64,000 nt of DNA from Rhizobium anhuiense (GCF_003985145.1 NZ_ML133522.1:620001-684000), one strand, 5' to 3'; numbered from the stretch's first letter, positions 31,822 to 41,809 are shown. Numbers and translations: made by a program. The notes: generated from the letters alone by a model not told the origin.

Positions 31822-33192
31822 CTACAGCCTCGATCCCACAGCCACCGGCAAACACAATACACACCGCAAGCCCGCCGCCTCATTCGCCTCTAGCACCAGC
31901 GAGCCGCCGTAAAGCCCCGCGAGTTCATTGACGATGCTGAGTCCGAACCCGTTGCCCGGGACATGTTCGTCCTCGCGCACACCCGGCAGCAGCACAGCGG
32001 CGAGGCGGTCCGGGGGGATGCCGGGGCCGTCGTCCTCGATGGTGATGCGGGCGATCGGGCCGTCGCGGCGGGCGCGGACGATGACGCGCGCGGAGGCCCA
32101 TTTGAAGGCGTTGTCGATCAGGTTGCCGAGCATTTCCTCGACATCGCTTTCGTCGCAGGCGACCCGAAGGCTCTCTGATATATCGGTGTCGAAGGCGAGC
32201 TTGCGCTCGGCATGAATCTGGCCGATCGCCCGATGCAGATCGGTGATCGCTGCCGCCACGTCGGTGCTGGCGACATTGTCCGAGGAGGCCATCACCCGGC
32301 GGGCGGCGGCGAGATGATGTTTGATCCTGTTGTCTATCCGGGCTGCGAGGCCGCGTAATGCGCCTTTGGGGTCGTTTTGCTCGTCGAGCGCCAGCAGCAG
32401 GCTCGCCACCGGAGTCTTGAGGCCGTGGGCGAGGTTGGCAAACTGCATGCGCGTTGCCGCAAGCCTCTCTTCGTTGGCCTCCAGCAGCGCATTGGTTTTC
32501 AGTGAGAGCGGCGCAAGTTCGACTGTCGCCTCATCGGGTAGGCGGCCGCGCTCTCTCCGGTTGATGGCATCGATATTAGCCGCCATGGATATCAGCGGGC
32601 GCAGGCCGAAGCGGATCTGCCAGAGCGTGCCGGCCATCAGCACGAGGCCGAGCAGCAGCATGCAGGGCACCAGCCAGAAGAGGGCGCGCAGTGCCGGGCC
32701 GACGAGGGCGATCATCGGCGCCGTCGCGGTGATCGTCAGCGTCATTCCGTCGATGCTGCGGATGGCCTGCCGAAGATAGAGCGGTCCTCTTCCGCGATCA
32801 CCGCCCATGCCTGATGTCGGCATGCCCATCAGCACATGGCGCAGATCCTGCCGGGGTGGCGGCGCGTCTATCGTGCCGTTCATCAGGGAGCGTGAGGTCA
32901 GGCGCTGCTGTCCGTCATCGATCTGCCAGTACCAGCCGGATGAGAGGCGATCAAATGGGGGCGCATCGAGCGGTGCGGAGAGGGCGAGCCTTCCCCCAGC
33001 GTCACGCGTCACCGCGCTGGCGAGGGCGCCGATCTGAATGTCCAAACGCTGGTCGACCTGCTCGCGCACCACAGTCTTCAGCGCCAGCCAGAGTACGATG
33101 GCGGCGACGACAAGCGCCAGCGTCACGAAGATGCCGGAAAACATCAGCAGCCGGCCGGCGATCGATCTCGGCTTGACGGACGGGGCCTTCAT
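31822..33192 (-). CDS. membrane sensor histidine kinase
   Basis: 456 residues. Membrane helices at about 15-38 and 168-190 bracket a periplasmic sensor domain of about 130 residues with no recognised family. HAMP-like RFGLRPLISMAANIDAINRR follows, then the phospho-acceptor His256 in FANLAHGLKTPVASLL, and the ATPase domain with DDGPGIP and GNGFGLSIV. The start overlaps the response-regulator stop by four bases. The overall form recalls FeuQ/PhoQ-like kinases of rhizobia. The signal is unknown. Confidence 0.9.
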   Translation of the reverse strand: MKAPSVKPRSIAGRLLMFSGIFVTLALVVAAIVLWLALKTVVREQVDQRLDIQIGALASAVTRDAGGRLALSAPLDAPPFDRLSSGWYWQIDDGQQRLTSRSLMNGTIDAPPPRQDLRHVLMGMPTSGMGGDRGRGPLYLRQAIRSIDGMTLTITATAPMIALVGPALRALFWLVPCMLLLGLVLMAGTLWQIRFGLRPLISMAANIDAINRRERGRLPDEATVELAPLSLKTNALLEANEERLAATRMQFANLAHGLKTPVASLLLALDEQNDPKGALRGLAARIDNRIKHHLAAARRVMASSDNVASTDVAAAITDLHRAIGQIHAERKLAFDTDISESLRVACDESDVEEMLGNLIDNAFKWASARVIVRARRDGPIARITIEDDGPGIPPDRLAAVLLPGVREDEHVPGNGFGLSIVNELAGLYGGSLVLEANEAAGLRCVLCLPVAVGSRL

Positions 33193-33857
33193 GATGCCGC
33201 TGCTGCCGTCAGCATATAGCCGCGGCCGCGCACCGTTTCGATGCTGTTGGCCCCGAGCTTCTTGCGCAAGCGGGCGATGATGACCTCGATGGAATTGGAG
33301 TCGACTTCGGCATCACCGTCATAGACGCGCTCGGTGAGTTCGCGCCGGTCGACGATCATTCCCTTACGCAGCATCAAGCAGGAGAGCACCCGCCATTCCA
33401 GCGCCGTCAGCTTCAGCGGCAGGCCGTCGAGCTCGAAGGTGCCGAGTTGGGCATCGAAGACCAGCGCGCCGCAGACAAGGCGCGAGGCGGCGTGACCGGA
33501 CGCCCGGCGCACCAGGGCGCGCAGGCGCAGCACCAGTTCCTCCACCTTGAAAGGTTTGGCAAGGAAATCGTCGGCGCCGGCCTTGAAGCTCGAGACCTTG
33601 TCCGGCCAACCGTCGCGCGCCGTCAGCACCAGAACCGGCAGGTTGCGATCACCCTCGCGCCATCCCTTCAGCACGCTGACGCCATCGATCTTCGGCAGGC
33701 CGAGATCGAGGATTGCGACATCAAAGAGTTCGGTCAGTCCCGCATGGAGAGCGTCCTCGCCGTTGCGCGCAATATCGACGACGAAGTTTTCCGATCGGAG
33801 CACGGCGGCGATCCGGCCGCTCAGGTCTTCGTCATCTTCGACGAGTAGTACGCGCAT
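33189..33857 (-). CDS. OmpR-family response regulator
   Basis: 222 residues from the ATG at 33857 (MRVLLVEDDEDL); ATGs at 33872 and 33896 are possible but add a non-conserved leader. Receiver residues are Asp8/Asp9, phospho-acceptor Asp51 in ILDLGLPKIDG, and Lys in FLAKPF. The C-terminal winged helix has SNSIEVIIARLRKKLG and VRGRGYML. It is co-transcribed with the overlapping kinase. The divergent small exported-protein genes at 33999 and 34556 are likely targets because they share the 141-bp promoter region. Confidence 0.92.
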   Translation of the reverse strand: MRVLLVEDDEDLSGRIAAVLRSENFVVDIARNGEDALHAGLTELFDVAILDLGLPKIDGVSVLKGWREGDRNLPVLVLTARDGWPDKVSSFKAGADDFLAKPFKVEELVLRLRALVRRASGHAASRLVCGALVFDAQLGTFELDGLPLKLTALEWRVLSCLMLRKGMIVDRRELTERVYDGDAEVDSNSIEVIIARLRKKLGANSIETVRGRGYMLTAAAAS

Positions 33858-33998
33858 GGGCAGGGCTTTCATAGGGCATCGCCGGGGACGGACCAAAACT
33901 ATCGGGCCGAGCTTAACTCAATCTGAACGGAGAGGTTCAGGCAGGCGAGGGGGTGTCGCGGTTAGATTGCGGCCATTACTGAAGCAAGGAGCAGATAT

Positions 33999-34487
33999 AT
34001 GCCTGATGAAAACCAGGACAACGGACATCCCGAAGGTGCCGCCGCGCCGATGCCGCCAGGACACCGCCGGCGCCGGCTGGCGATCCCTGTCATATCAGCC
34101 GCAGTGGCGCTTGTTATCGGTGCTGCCGGTGGTGCCGGCGCCGTGAAGATGATGCGTCCCACGCCCGAAATGGCGCCGATGACGCCGGTGGCGATTTCGA
34201 CCATGCCGGTATCGAGCCTCGTCACCATCAAGGGCAAGGTCGCCGAGATCTACGGCAACAAGTTCGTGCTGCAGGACGACAGCGGCAAGGCGCTTGTTGA
34301 GACCGGTCGGGCCGGCGAGGGTGGCGCACTCGTCACCCAGGATGAGGCCGTCACCGTCCAGGGCCGCTTCGACGACGGCTTTGTGCATGCGAGTTACCTC
34401 GTTCGCCAGGACGGACGAACCGAAGCGCTGCGTCCGCCGAAAGGTCCTCCGCACAGACGGTTTGCAGATTTCGATCACAGGCCGTGA
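33999..34487 (+). CDS. membrane-anchored small OB-fold-like protein
   Basis: 162 residues. A Pro- and Arg-rich cytoplasmic start is followed by one membrane helix (about 27-48, LAIPVISAAVALVIGAAGGA). The periplasmic part contains SSLVTIKGKVAEIYGNKFVL, then QDDSGKALVETG and VTVQGRFDDGFVHASYLV, a beta-barrel pattern like the bacterial OB-fold (BOF/YgiW) proteins. AAGGAG lies eight bases before the ATG. It is divergent from the two-component operon and followed by another exported protein, suggesting an envelope role under that system. Confidence 0.72.
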   Translation: MPDENQDNGHPEGAAAPMPPGHRRRRLAIPVISAAVALVIGAAGGAGAVKMMRPTPEMAPMTPVAISTMPVSSLVTIKGKVAEIYGNKFVLQDDSGKALVETGRAGEGGALVTQDEAVTVQGRFDDGFVHASYLVRQDGRTEALRPPKGPPHRRFADFDHRP

Positions 34488-34555
34488 CGGGCGTGAACCA
34501 AAGCCGCGCTGCGGTGTTAACAGACACGCCTCATAACTCCGAAAGGAACGTTTCC

Positions 34556-34969
34556 ATGCAACGACTTCTGCTATCAGGCCTTGCCCTTGCCGCACTGGCC
34601 GGCACCGCCTTCGCCCAGCAGCCGCCGGCTCCGCCATCCGCCGCGACTCCGCCCGCAGCGGCTGAACCCGGCTCGCCGCCTCCGCCGCCGTCTCCGTCCG
34701 CTCCTGATGACGATGAGCAGATGACGGACCGGCCGGACGCGAGGCCGGGAGATCGCCCGGATTTCCGCTGGCATGGTCGGAGAGGCGATATGGGCTTCCG
34801 TGGCTTCCGCGGTCATCGCCCGCCACCGCTACCGCCATCGAAGGCAGCGCATTTCCGGATCGAGGATGGAAACACCCGGATCGATCTGAAATGCGCCGAG
34901 GACGAACCGATGAAGGCCTGCGCGGATCTGCTGCTGCAGGTGATGGACCGCCTGCAGGGGCAGGACTGA
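34556..34969 (+). CDS. exported proline-rich small protein
   Basis: 137 residues from the ATG at 34556, preceded by GAAAGGAACG. A clear signal peptide (1-20, ending GTAFA) leads into a Pro/Ala-rich linker and an Arg/Gly/Phe region (GRRGDMGFRGFRGHRPPP). It ends in a short folded-looking domain, FRIEDGNTRIDLKCAEDEPM, with two cysteines, then KACADLLLQVMDRLQ. It lies 69 bp after the OB-fold-like gene and is probably co-transcribed. A strong hairpin terminator follows at 35007. Function unknown; periplasmic. Confidence 0.72.
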   Translation: MQRLLLSGLALAALAGTAFAQQPPAPPSAATPPAAAEPGSPPPPPSPSAPDDDEQMTDRPDARPGDRPDFRWHGRRGDMGFRGFRGHRPPPLPPSKAAHFRIEDGNTRIDLKCAEDEPMKACADLLLQVMDRLQGQD

Positions 34970-35006
34970 TCATCCGCACTTGAGGCGGATGCCGCACGAT
35001 AATGCA

Positions 35007-35040
35007 ACCGTCCGCGTTTTCTCGCGGGCGGTTTAAGTTT
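35007..35040 (+). terminator. Rho-independent terminator
   Basis: A 10-bp stem ACCGTCCGCG (35007-35016) pairs with CGCGGGCGGT (35023-35032, one G-T pair) around TTTTCT, followed by TTAAGTTT. It lies 38 bp after the stop of the proline-rich exported protein and would end that two-gene transcript. Confidence 0.75.
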
Positions 35041-35055
35041 GACGCGAACGCCGCC

Positions 35056-35144
35056 CCGCTCTTCGTCATGTCAGGCCTTGTGCCGAGGATCTGCGGCGCC
35101 GGATGCAGATGCTCGGGACAAGCCCAAGCATGACGGAAGAGCGG
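35056..35144. repeat. RIME-like palindromic element
   Basis: An 89-bp imperfect palindrome. CCGCTCTTCGTCATG at the left pairs with CATGACGGAAGAGCGG at the right (one bulge), and the interior carries CTTGTGCCGAGGATCT and CTCGGGACAAGCCC. The CTCGGG-ACAAG-CCGAGGATCT vocabulary is that of Rhizobium-specific intergenic mosaic elements and related alphaproteobacterial repeats. Confidence 0.75.
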
Positions 35145-35232
35145 TTGGCGCGTCCTCTCGCAGGTGGTTTTGTGACTTTCTCGGAGGTGATGGCTCGATG
35201 TGGCAGACCGCCACCCCCATCTCAACAGCCTG

Positions 35233-35649
35233 CTATTGCATGACGCTCACGTTCAACACCATCTCCTTGATCTCCCCGTCTCCAACAGGGAACCTGACAA
35301 CGAACCTGTCACTGCCGATGTAGCCTGGCTTTGATGTATAATAACCAGCAACGCCTCCCACCTTGACCGTCCGGCATTTTGCCAGTTTTCCCTTTGCTTC
35401 GTGGGGAAATATCGGTTCATGGACAATCTGGAGACGCCCATGCTTGGGCTGCTCGATGATATGCGTAGGCGGGTAATCGGCGAGGCTGCAATCGCTGTGG
35501 ATACGCCAGACTTGGCCCGCTCTCGTCCTTTCACCACTGCGTACCGTTAATGATGCGGACTCGCGTCTGAAGCTGTCGGAGGTTGTCGTGCAGCTCGAAA
35601 GCGAAATCACCGCCGCTGCCAATATCGAATATGCAAAGATGCTTTTCAC
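35233..35649 (-). CDS. small lipoprotein, function unknown
   Basis: 138 residues. A lipobox LSSC near residue 20 follows a hydrophobic stretch, so the mature protein begins at Cys20 and is membrane-anchored. The rest is beta-rich, with ADYPPTHIIEQPKHGRLQIV and GYYTSKPGYIGSDRFVVRFP, reminiscent of the cadherin/Ig-like patterns seen in exported proteins of rhizobia. It stands alone between a RIME element and the exported protein at 35765 on the other strand. Confidence 0.75.
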   Translation of the reverse strand: MKSIFAYSILAAAVISLSSCTTTSDSFRRESASLTVRSGERTRAGQVWRIHSDCSLADYPPTHIIEQPKHGRLQIVHEPIFPHEAKGKLAKCRTVKVGGVAGYYTSKPGYIGSDRFVVRFPVGDGEIKEMVLNVSVMQ

Positions 35650-35764
35650 TTATAAACCCTCAACTTTTGCTTGAATGAATATTGGATTTTTCTTGAGAGT
35701 CAATCAGAGTGCAAAGCTTTGATTTGGCAGTTGTTCTGCTTGTAGACATTGGCGAGGTGCAATC

Positions 35765-36913
35765 TTGAAAAGACGGGTCGTGGCGTGGGTCTTCTTACTC
35801 GCGGGCGGCGCTGGGGTGCTTCCGGCCGGCACCAGTGATGCCGGCGGGGTCCCATTTTCCGCCAGCGGAAATGTTCCGGACTACAGGGCGTCGATGACCG
35901 TTCGAGAGGCCTATCATGAGCCGAAGGAATATTGGCGTTCGGTCGTCCATCACGATGGCTGGACCCGGGTCGAGGAGGTCATAAGCAATAGGACACGCAT
36001 TGCCTATGGAAGCGCCCGCGATAACGTTTTGTTGTGGGCAACAAAGACCGGTGACGAGGACTTTACGGGGATCTTCATCGACAAGACCACGCCACGGGAA
36101 GCGAGGGACACCGGGGACGCGGACAATCAGGCTGGTGAAGCTTGCAAATGGTCGGAGATCACCCGCAAGGCCTCGCACAGTAGCACGTCCGAACCGCTCT
36201 GGCTCAGTTGCCTGTCAGGTGACGGCATTGAAATTGGCACAAGGGTATTGCTCAGTAGCAAGGAGCTCAAGGAGCCTATGACCGAAACGCAATTGGTCAA
36301 GCTCGAGCGAACACCTGTTGCCGATTCCGAAGTCCTGCCCCCGAAGAGGCTTTTCGACCCCGGGTTCTGGCTGAAGCCGCTCAGGTACTATCCGGACAGA
36401 CCCGCCGCGCTCGTCGATTTTGAAGCCAGAATGGCGGGGATAGACTCAGACCTCAGAATATTCAGACATTATCCCTGGCAAGCTGAAGAGCGTCGCGGCA
36501 AGGACGGATCGGTGCGGTTCAAGGTTTGGAACGACCTCGAAAATCAGGGAATCAATGTCATTTACTCCAAGCGCGAATATAGTCTTCAAGCCTTCCGTTC
36601 ACCGCTTGATCCCGCACGACCGTTCAATCAATTCGACGCTGAAACAGGCCATGCGGACATGAAACGTAGGGATAATCACCTTGGTGAATCCTGCGCCTGG
36701 TTCAACATGACGCCCGACGCGGCAGACGCGATCAGAATGGAATGTTTGACGCCGGATGGCGTGCCCCTGAAAGTGGAACTGCATTTCGGTATGGGGGACG
36801 GTGAATTCTACACCGCCGTCGAGGTCAAACGCCGTCCCGTCGACATCAACGAAATGCTCCCGCCGCGCGAATTGATAGAGCCGTCGGCATGGGGATTTAC
36901 GGTTGACGACTGA
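35765..36913 (+). CDS. exported protein with internal duplication
   Basis: 382 residues from a TTG at 35765 with GAGGTG upstream. A signal peptide (about 1-26) precedes two similar halves. Each has a GE[AS]CxW motif (ACKWSEITRKA; SCAWFNMTPDA), a second Cys soon after, and ends with EVLPPKRLFDP or EMLPPRELIEPSAW. Four cysteines suggest one disulfide per half. I recognise no family. It stands alone, with no obvious operon partner. Confidence 0.78.
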   Translation: MKRRVVAWVFLLAGGAGVLPAGTSDAGGVPFSASGNVPDYRASMTVREAYHEPKEYWRSVVHHDGWTRVEEVISNRTRIAYGSARDNVLLWATKTGDEDFTGIFIDKTTPREARDTGDADNQAGEACKWSEITRKASHSSTSEPLWLSCLSGDGIEIGTRVLLSSKELKEPMTETQLVKLERTPVADSEVLPPKRLFDPGFWLKPLRYYPDRPAALVDFEARMAGIDSDLRIFRHYPWQAEERRGKDGSVRFKVWNDLENQGINVIYSKREYSLQAFRSPLDPARPFNQFDAETGHADMKRRDNHLGESCAWFNMTPDAADAIRMECLTPDGVPLKVELHFGMGDGEFYTAVEVKRRPVDINEMLPPRELIEPSAWGFTVDD

Positions 36914-36999
36914 AGGCGCCACTCCCTGCATCCATCGGACGCCGGCGCATTGAGGGACAAGGATGTTCGTGCTGTCGCATCGAACTCGGTGTCGTCGGC

Positions 37000-38016
<1,017 letters not shown>

Positions 38017-38124
38017 CTAAGGGCAAAGGCTGGTATCGATTAGCCGGTGATATCGGCATGGGCTTATGAGTTGGGTTCATAAATGCATCTCCGTTGGATC
38101 AGAGACGATCCTCGGAGGACGGCG

Positions 38125-40137
38125 CTACGCCGGCAGTCCCGCCATCCTGAGAGCCTCGATATAGCGTGCACGATCGTCGGGCCGCCGGAACGGTGGGAGC
38201 ACGTCGGCGAGGTTGGAAAGCCGGAGCGCGGGATCCATCAGGCACAGGCGAGCGACCGTTTCCTGGGCTTGGCCAATCCGCCCGGCCATGGCCTGGCCCG
38301 CCGCCATCACGCGCATGGCGCTCGGGTAGTTCGGCTGGTGGCGTAGCGATTTTCCTGCCCAGGCTGTAGCGTCGTCATAGCGGCCGGCGCAAAAATGCGC
38401 GAGCCCGGTGTTGAACTGCCAGGCAAACAGGCGTGGATCCAAAGGGCTCAAGCGCATGGCAAGGGCGGCGTGTTCGACGGCCATATCAGGCTCGCCCAGG
38501 CACGCCTTCACCCAGCTGCTGACGCCGAGTGCTGCGGCGAGGTTCGGGTTGAGAAAGACCGCGCGATCGATACAGGCCGCGCTGCCGTCGAGGTCCCCGC
38601 CGACATAACCGATGACATATCCACCGTAGGAGAGCGTAACTGCATCGTCCCAGCCGAGTTCGACAGCTCTCCTCGCCAGTCGGGTGGCTTCGGCAGTTTC
38701 CTCTGCGGGATTGACCATCCAGCCGTTGCTCTTTCGTGTGGCGTAACACCGCGCCGCCCGGGCAAGGGCTATGGCGAATTCCGGGTCGCGCTCGATCGCC
38801 TTCATGAACAGCCGCAAGGCTTCGTCGACGACCGATCTGCTGGTGATGGTCCGGTCGAAGGCCGCCAGGCCGCGGAGATAGTAGTCGTAGGCGTCGAGGC
38901 TCTCGGTCGGCTTGCGTTTGGCACGCTCGATCTCAGCCTCCTCCACTTTCGGCGTTATGGCGCCGACGATGCTCGAGGCGACCTGATCCTGAAGATCGAA
39001 GACATTCGCCAGGGTTCCATCAAAACGATCGGCCCAAAGGTGCGCACCGGTCGAGGTGTCGATGAGCTGGCCTGCGATGCGCAGGCGGTCACCCGTCCGG
39101 CGCACGCTTCCTTCGACCACGTAGCGGACGTCTAACTCGCGCCCGACCTGCTTTATGTCGACCGCCTGACCTTTGTAGGTGAAGCTCGAATTCCGCGCGA
39201 TGACGTAGAGGTGGCGGAATTGAGCAAGCGCGATGGTGATGTCCTCGACGATGCCGTCGGCGAAATATTCCTGCTCCGCGTCGCCGCTCAGATTCTGAAA
39301 CGGCAATACGGCAACCGATGGCCGATCGTGATGTTTCGCCGGCGCTGAGATGGCCTGCGGCTGCGGTACGAGGTCGGGGCCAGGTGCGCTCCGCTGATAT
39401 TCGGATCCCTGCCGCGATTGCAGCGAAGCAGCCAAGGAGGAGGTTTCTGCCTCGGGTTCTGCCTGAAGATGCTTCCTCAACAATGCCCGGCAGGCTTCGA
39501 ACTGGCGCAGGGCGGCGTTTTCGTGACCCCTGAGAGTGTGTATCCGTATCAGTGCCCGATGGGCGCCCTCGATGGTCGGGTCCGCAGCCAATAGCCTTTC
39601 GGCGAGCCTTTCGCAGGCCGATTCTTCCCCGGAACCCGGCTCGGAGAATGCGAGGCTCAGTCGCTCCACGAGCTGCAGCGCCTTCCGTTGATATGTGCTC
39701 CGGTAGGGTCGAAACCACTCATCCAGCCCGTCCGGAATGGCTTCGCCTGCCAACACCTCGCCGCGATAGAGATCGGCGGCGAAGGCGAGATCGGCCGTCC
39801 GGCCCGCCTCGAGTTTACGGTCGAAGATCGAAATGTCGGTCTCTTCAGGACCTGTTATCAGCGCGATGGTCTCTTGATCCCCATCGATGTAGATGGTGGC
39901 ATCCCCGCCGGCTGGAAACGATCGCCTGATATCGACGAGCGCTTGCCGGAGACTATTGCGAGCTTGATCACTGCCTCGTCCCGGCCAAAAGGCTTCGGAA
40001 AGCGGTTCCCTGCGATGACCGCGGTGGCCGGCGAGCACCAGGGCAGCAAAGAGAAGCGACGTTTTGCGCGTGGTGAAGCGGACCTGCCGGTGCTCCCGGG
40101 ACGTCACTTCGAGGCCACCCAGCAACCTGATGCGCAC
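38125..40137 (-). CDS. SARP-like regulator fused to TolB-like and TPR domains
   Basis: 670 residues from a GTG at 40137. The N-terminus (1-100) is a winged-helix SARP/OmpR-like domain: MRIRLLGGLEVTSREHRQVR, with SDQARNSLRQALVDIRRSFP. A bacterial transcriptional activation domain follows to about residue 250. Residues 275-385 match the TolB-like domain of adenylate-cyclase-type regulators (SVAVLPFQNLSGDAEQEYFA, then DGIVEDITIALAQFRHLYVI), and the rest is tetratricopeptide repeats. No catalytic domain is present, so it is probably a large transcriptional regulator. Its target is unknown. Confidence 0.88.
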   Translation of the reverse strand: MRIRLLGGLEVTSREHRQVRFTTRKTSLLFAALVLAGHRGHRREPLSEAFWPGRGSDQARNSLRQALVDIRRSFPAGGDATIYIDGDQETIALITGPEETDISIFDRKLEAGRTADLAFAADLYRGEVLAGEAIPDGLDEWFRPYRSTYQRKALQLVERLSLAFSEPGSGEESACERLAERLLAADPTIEGAHRALIRIHTLRGHENAALRQFEACRALLRKHLQAEPEAETSSLAASLQSRQGSEYQRSAPGPDLVPQPQAISAPAKHHDRPSVAVLPFQNLSGDAEQEYFADGIVEDITIALAQFRHLYVIARNSSFTYKGQAVDIKQVGRELDVRYVVEGSVRRTGDRLRIAGQLIDTSTGAHLWADRFDGTLANVFDLQDQVASSIVGAITPKVEEAEIERAKRKPTESLDAYDYYLRGLAAFDRTITSRSVVDEALRLFMKAIERDPEFAIALARAARCYATRKSNGWMVNPAEETAEATRLARRAVELGWDDAVTLSYGGYVIGYVGGDLDGSAACIDRAVFLNPNLAAALGVSSWVKACLGEPDMAVEHAALAMRLSPLDPRLFAWQFNTGLAHFCAGRYDDATAWAGKSLRHQPNYPSAMRVMAAGQAMAGRIGQAQETVARLCLMDPALRLSNLADVLPPFRRPDDRARYIEALRMAGLPA

Positions 40138-40314
40138 AGACCGTCTCCCAGATTTCGACCGCCACCGCAGATTAACATCTCGGCAGACAGATTTAACACC
40201 GATTTAGCGGCGGCTTGTCGAAGTTTTCCCGCCCGTTCACGCTCAGCCGAACGGCGCGAAAACACCGGCGTGGCAGGCTCCCACTTGCAAATCTGAAAAA
40301 TGGGAGACGGAAAA

Positions 40315-40578
40315 ATGGCTCACATGGAAACGCATGCCGGCATCAGCGCGCCGAAAGGACAGTTGTTCGGGGCTAAGCCGAACGCCGTAGCAATCATCGT
40401 CGCCGCCCTGAGGACGTGGCGGCTGAGCGTCGTAAGACGGAAGGCAATGGCGGACCTGACGCCGGATCAACTGAGGGACATCGGCTATCCCCGGGATAAA
40501 CTCGGCCATCCCCAGATCAATCGCCCTGTGATCGAGATCAAGGCAGGGCTGATGACGAAGTTGATGTCGATGCGCTAG
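40315..40578 (+). CDS. DUF1127-containing small protein
   Basis: 87 residues from the ATG at 40315, preceded by GGGAGACGGAAAA. The C-terminal half carries the DUF1127 motif, RKAMADLTPDQLRDIGYPRD, preceded by a basic amphipathic helix (AALRTWRLSVVRRKAMADL). Small DUF1127 proteins of alphaproteobacteria take part in phosphate and carbon metabolism and RNA turnover. The longer N-terminal half here is typical of the larger DUF1127 type. Confidence 0.85.
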   Translation: MAHMETHAGISAPKGQLFGAKPNAVAIIVAALRTWRLSVVRRKAMADLTPDQLRDIGYPRDKLGHPQINRPVIEIKAGLMTKLMSMR

Positions 40579-40902
40579 TCGGAAAATTCCGCTGCGCGGA
40601 TGCGTCGGCTGCAGGTCGATGGCATAAGGATCCAAAACGCAAGCGCGGATTCGATTTGCAGAAGGCGATCATTGATTCTTCCCAGGATGTAATGCAGGCC
40701 GATTTTCAACATGCACATCCCCGTCAATGATTGGCGGGGCTTTTGCTGTCCGGCGGGCAGGTGGCAGACGAGGTATGGGCGAGCCCGCGCCGTTGGGGCA
40801 AGGGCCGCTGATCTGGCATCCATCCTTCGCCAGCAGTCGTCTGTTTTTCCGCCGCGGCGATTTCGCCTATGATGGGATGATGGAACGATAGGGATGCACG
40901 GC
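40579..40902. other. 324-bp intergenic region
   Basis: Between the DUF1127 gene and the VOC gene. Apart from the terminator-like hairpin at 40719 nothing was recognised; no open frame has a credible start or motif. Confidence 0.5.
40719..40744 (+). terminator. Rho-independent terminator
   Basis: CCCCGTCA (40719-40726) pairs with TGGCGGGG (40732-40739) around ATGAT, followed by CTTTT. It lies about 140 bp after the DUF1127 stop on the plus strand and could end that transcript or a small RNA starting in the gap. Confidence 0.6.
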
Positions 40903-41283
40903 ATGATTGATCATATCACCATCGCAGTGAGTGACCTCGAGAAGAGCAAGCTGTTTTATGAACGTGCTCTCGCCCCCCTCGGCTATCGCCGTACCTTCGG
41001 GAAGGAGGGCGTGTTCTGGGCCTTCGATGTCGGCGGCAGTCTGTTCGAGATCCAGCACACCGACGACAAGCCGCCTCTGACGCGTGTGCACGTTGCCTTC
41101 CGGGTCCAAAGCAGGGCGGAGGTCGAGGCGTTTTATCGCGCCGCGCTTGAAGCCGGTGCGAGGGACAACGGCGCGCCCGGTCCGCGGCCGGAATATGAAG
41201 AGAACTATTATGCCTGCTTCGTTCTCGATCCCGACGGATACAATATCGAAGCGATGCTCAATCAGCCGGCGTCGCAAGGGTGA
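40903..41283 (+). CDS. VOC-family (glyoxalase/dioxygenase fold) protein
   Basis: 126 residues from the ATG at 40903 (MIDHITIAVSDLEKSKLFYE); an in-frame ATG at 40894 is equally possible. Paired beta-alpha-beta modules are visible: the N-terminal metal-ligand His in DHITIAV, the second in RVHVAFRVQSRAEVEAFYR, and YACFVLDPDGYNIEAML with the C-terminal Glu ligand. The family includes glyoxalase I, fosfomycin resistance and dioxygenases; the actual substrate cannot be told. It is followed 43 bp later by the cupin gene. Confidence 0.9.
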   Translation: MIDHITIAVSDLEKSKLFYERALAPLGYRRTFGKEGVFWAFDVGGSLFEIQHTDDKPPLTRVHVAFRVQSRAEVEAFYRAALEAGARDNGAPGPRPEYEENYYACFVLDPDGYNIEAMLNQPASQG

Positions 41284-41326
41284 GGGGCAGGCTCCGCCCA
41301 AAGATTGCAATCGAGGGGAGGTGGGT

Positions 41327-41809
41327 ATGTCAAGTTTCAGGAACGCCGTCGTCTCTTTACCCGGCAAGGAGCGCCTGGCGAGGACGCCCTTTGGCGCGAG
41401 GATCATCATTCATGCGACGGCCGCCGAGACCGGCGGCGCGTTCGGGATGTGGGAAACCTTCACACCGCCGGGTCATGGTCCGGCTCCCCACACGCATACG
41501 CGGGAGACGGAAGTCTTTCGGGTCATCCGGGGGCTCTATCGATTCCAATGCGGCGACGAAGCGTTCGACGCGCCTGTGGGAACCGTCGTCGTTCTGCCGC
41601 CACATGTCCCGCACAGCTGGCGAAACATAGGCGACGAACCCGGCCAGATGTTCGGCACGGTGACGCCAGGCGGCTGCGAGCAAATGTTCATCGATATCGA
41701 GGCTTGCAGTGCCGATACGCCTGAGAAAATCGCGGTGATCGAAGCGCGACTGGGGATCATCAACGACATTACGCTGGCGCTCGGATTGACAGGCCCGCAA
41801 CCGCGCTGA
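41327..41809 (+). CDS. cupin-domain protein
   Basis: 160 residues from the ATG at 41327, preceded by GAGGGGAGGTGGGT. Cupin motif 1 is HTHTRETEVFRVIRGLYRF (metal-binding His and Glu), and motif 2 is APVGTVVVLPPHVPHSWRN. This fits a single-domain cupin of the quercetinase-like or sugar-isomerase type. It follows the VOC gene closely and may be co-transcribed. Role unknown. Confidence 0.9.
   Translation: MSSFRNAVVSLPGKERLARTPFGARIIIHATAAETGGAFGMWETFTPPGHGPAPHTHTRETEVFRVIRGLYRFQCGDEAFDAPVGTVVVLPPHVPHSWRNIGDEPGQMFGTVTPGGCEQMFIDIEACSADTPEKIAVIEARLGIINDITLALGLTGPQPR

Noticed and set aside
35041-35232. Possible CRISPR or small RNA because of repeated palindromes
   Set aside because: Only one palindromic unit is present, and its sequence fits a RIME element; there are no spaced repeats.
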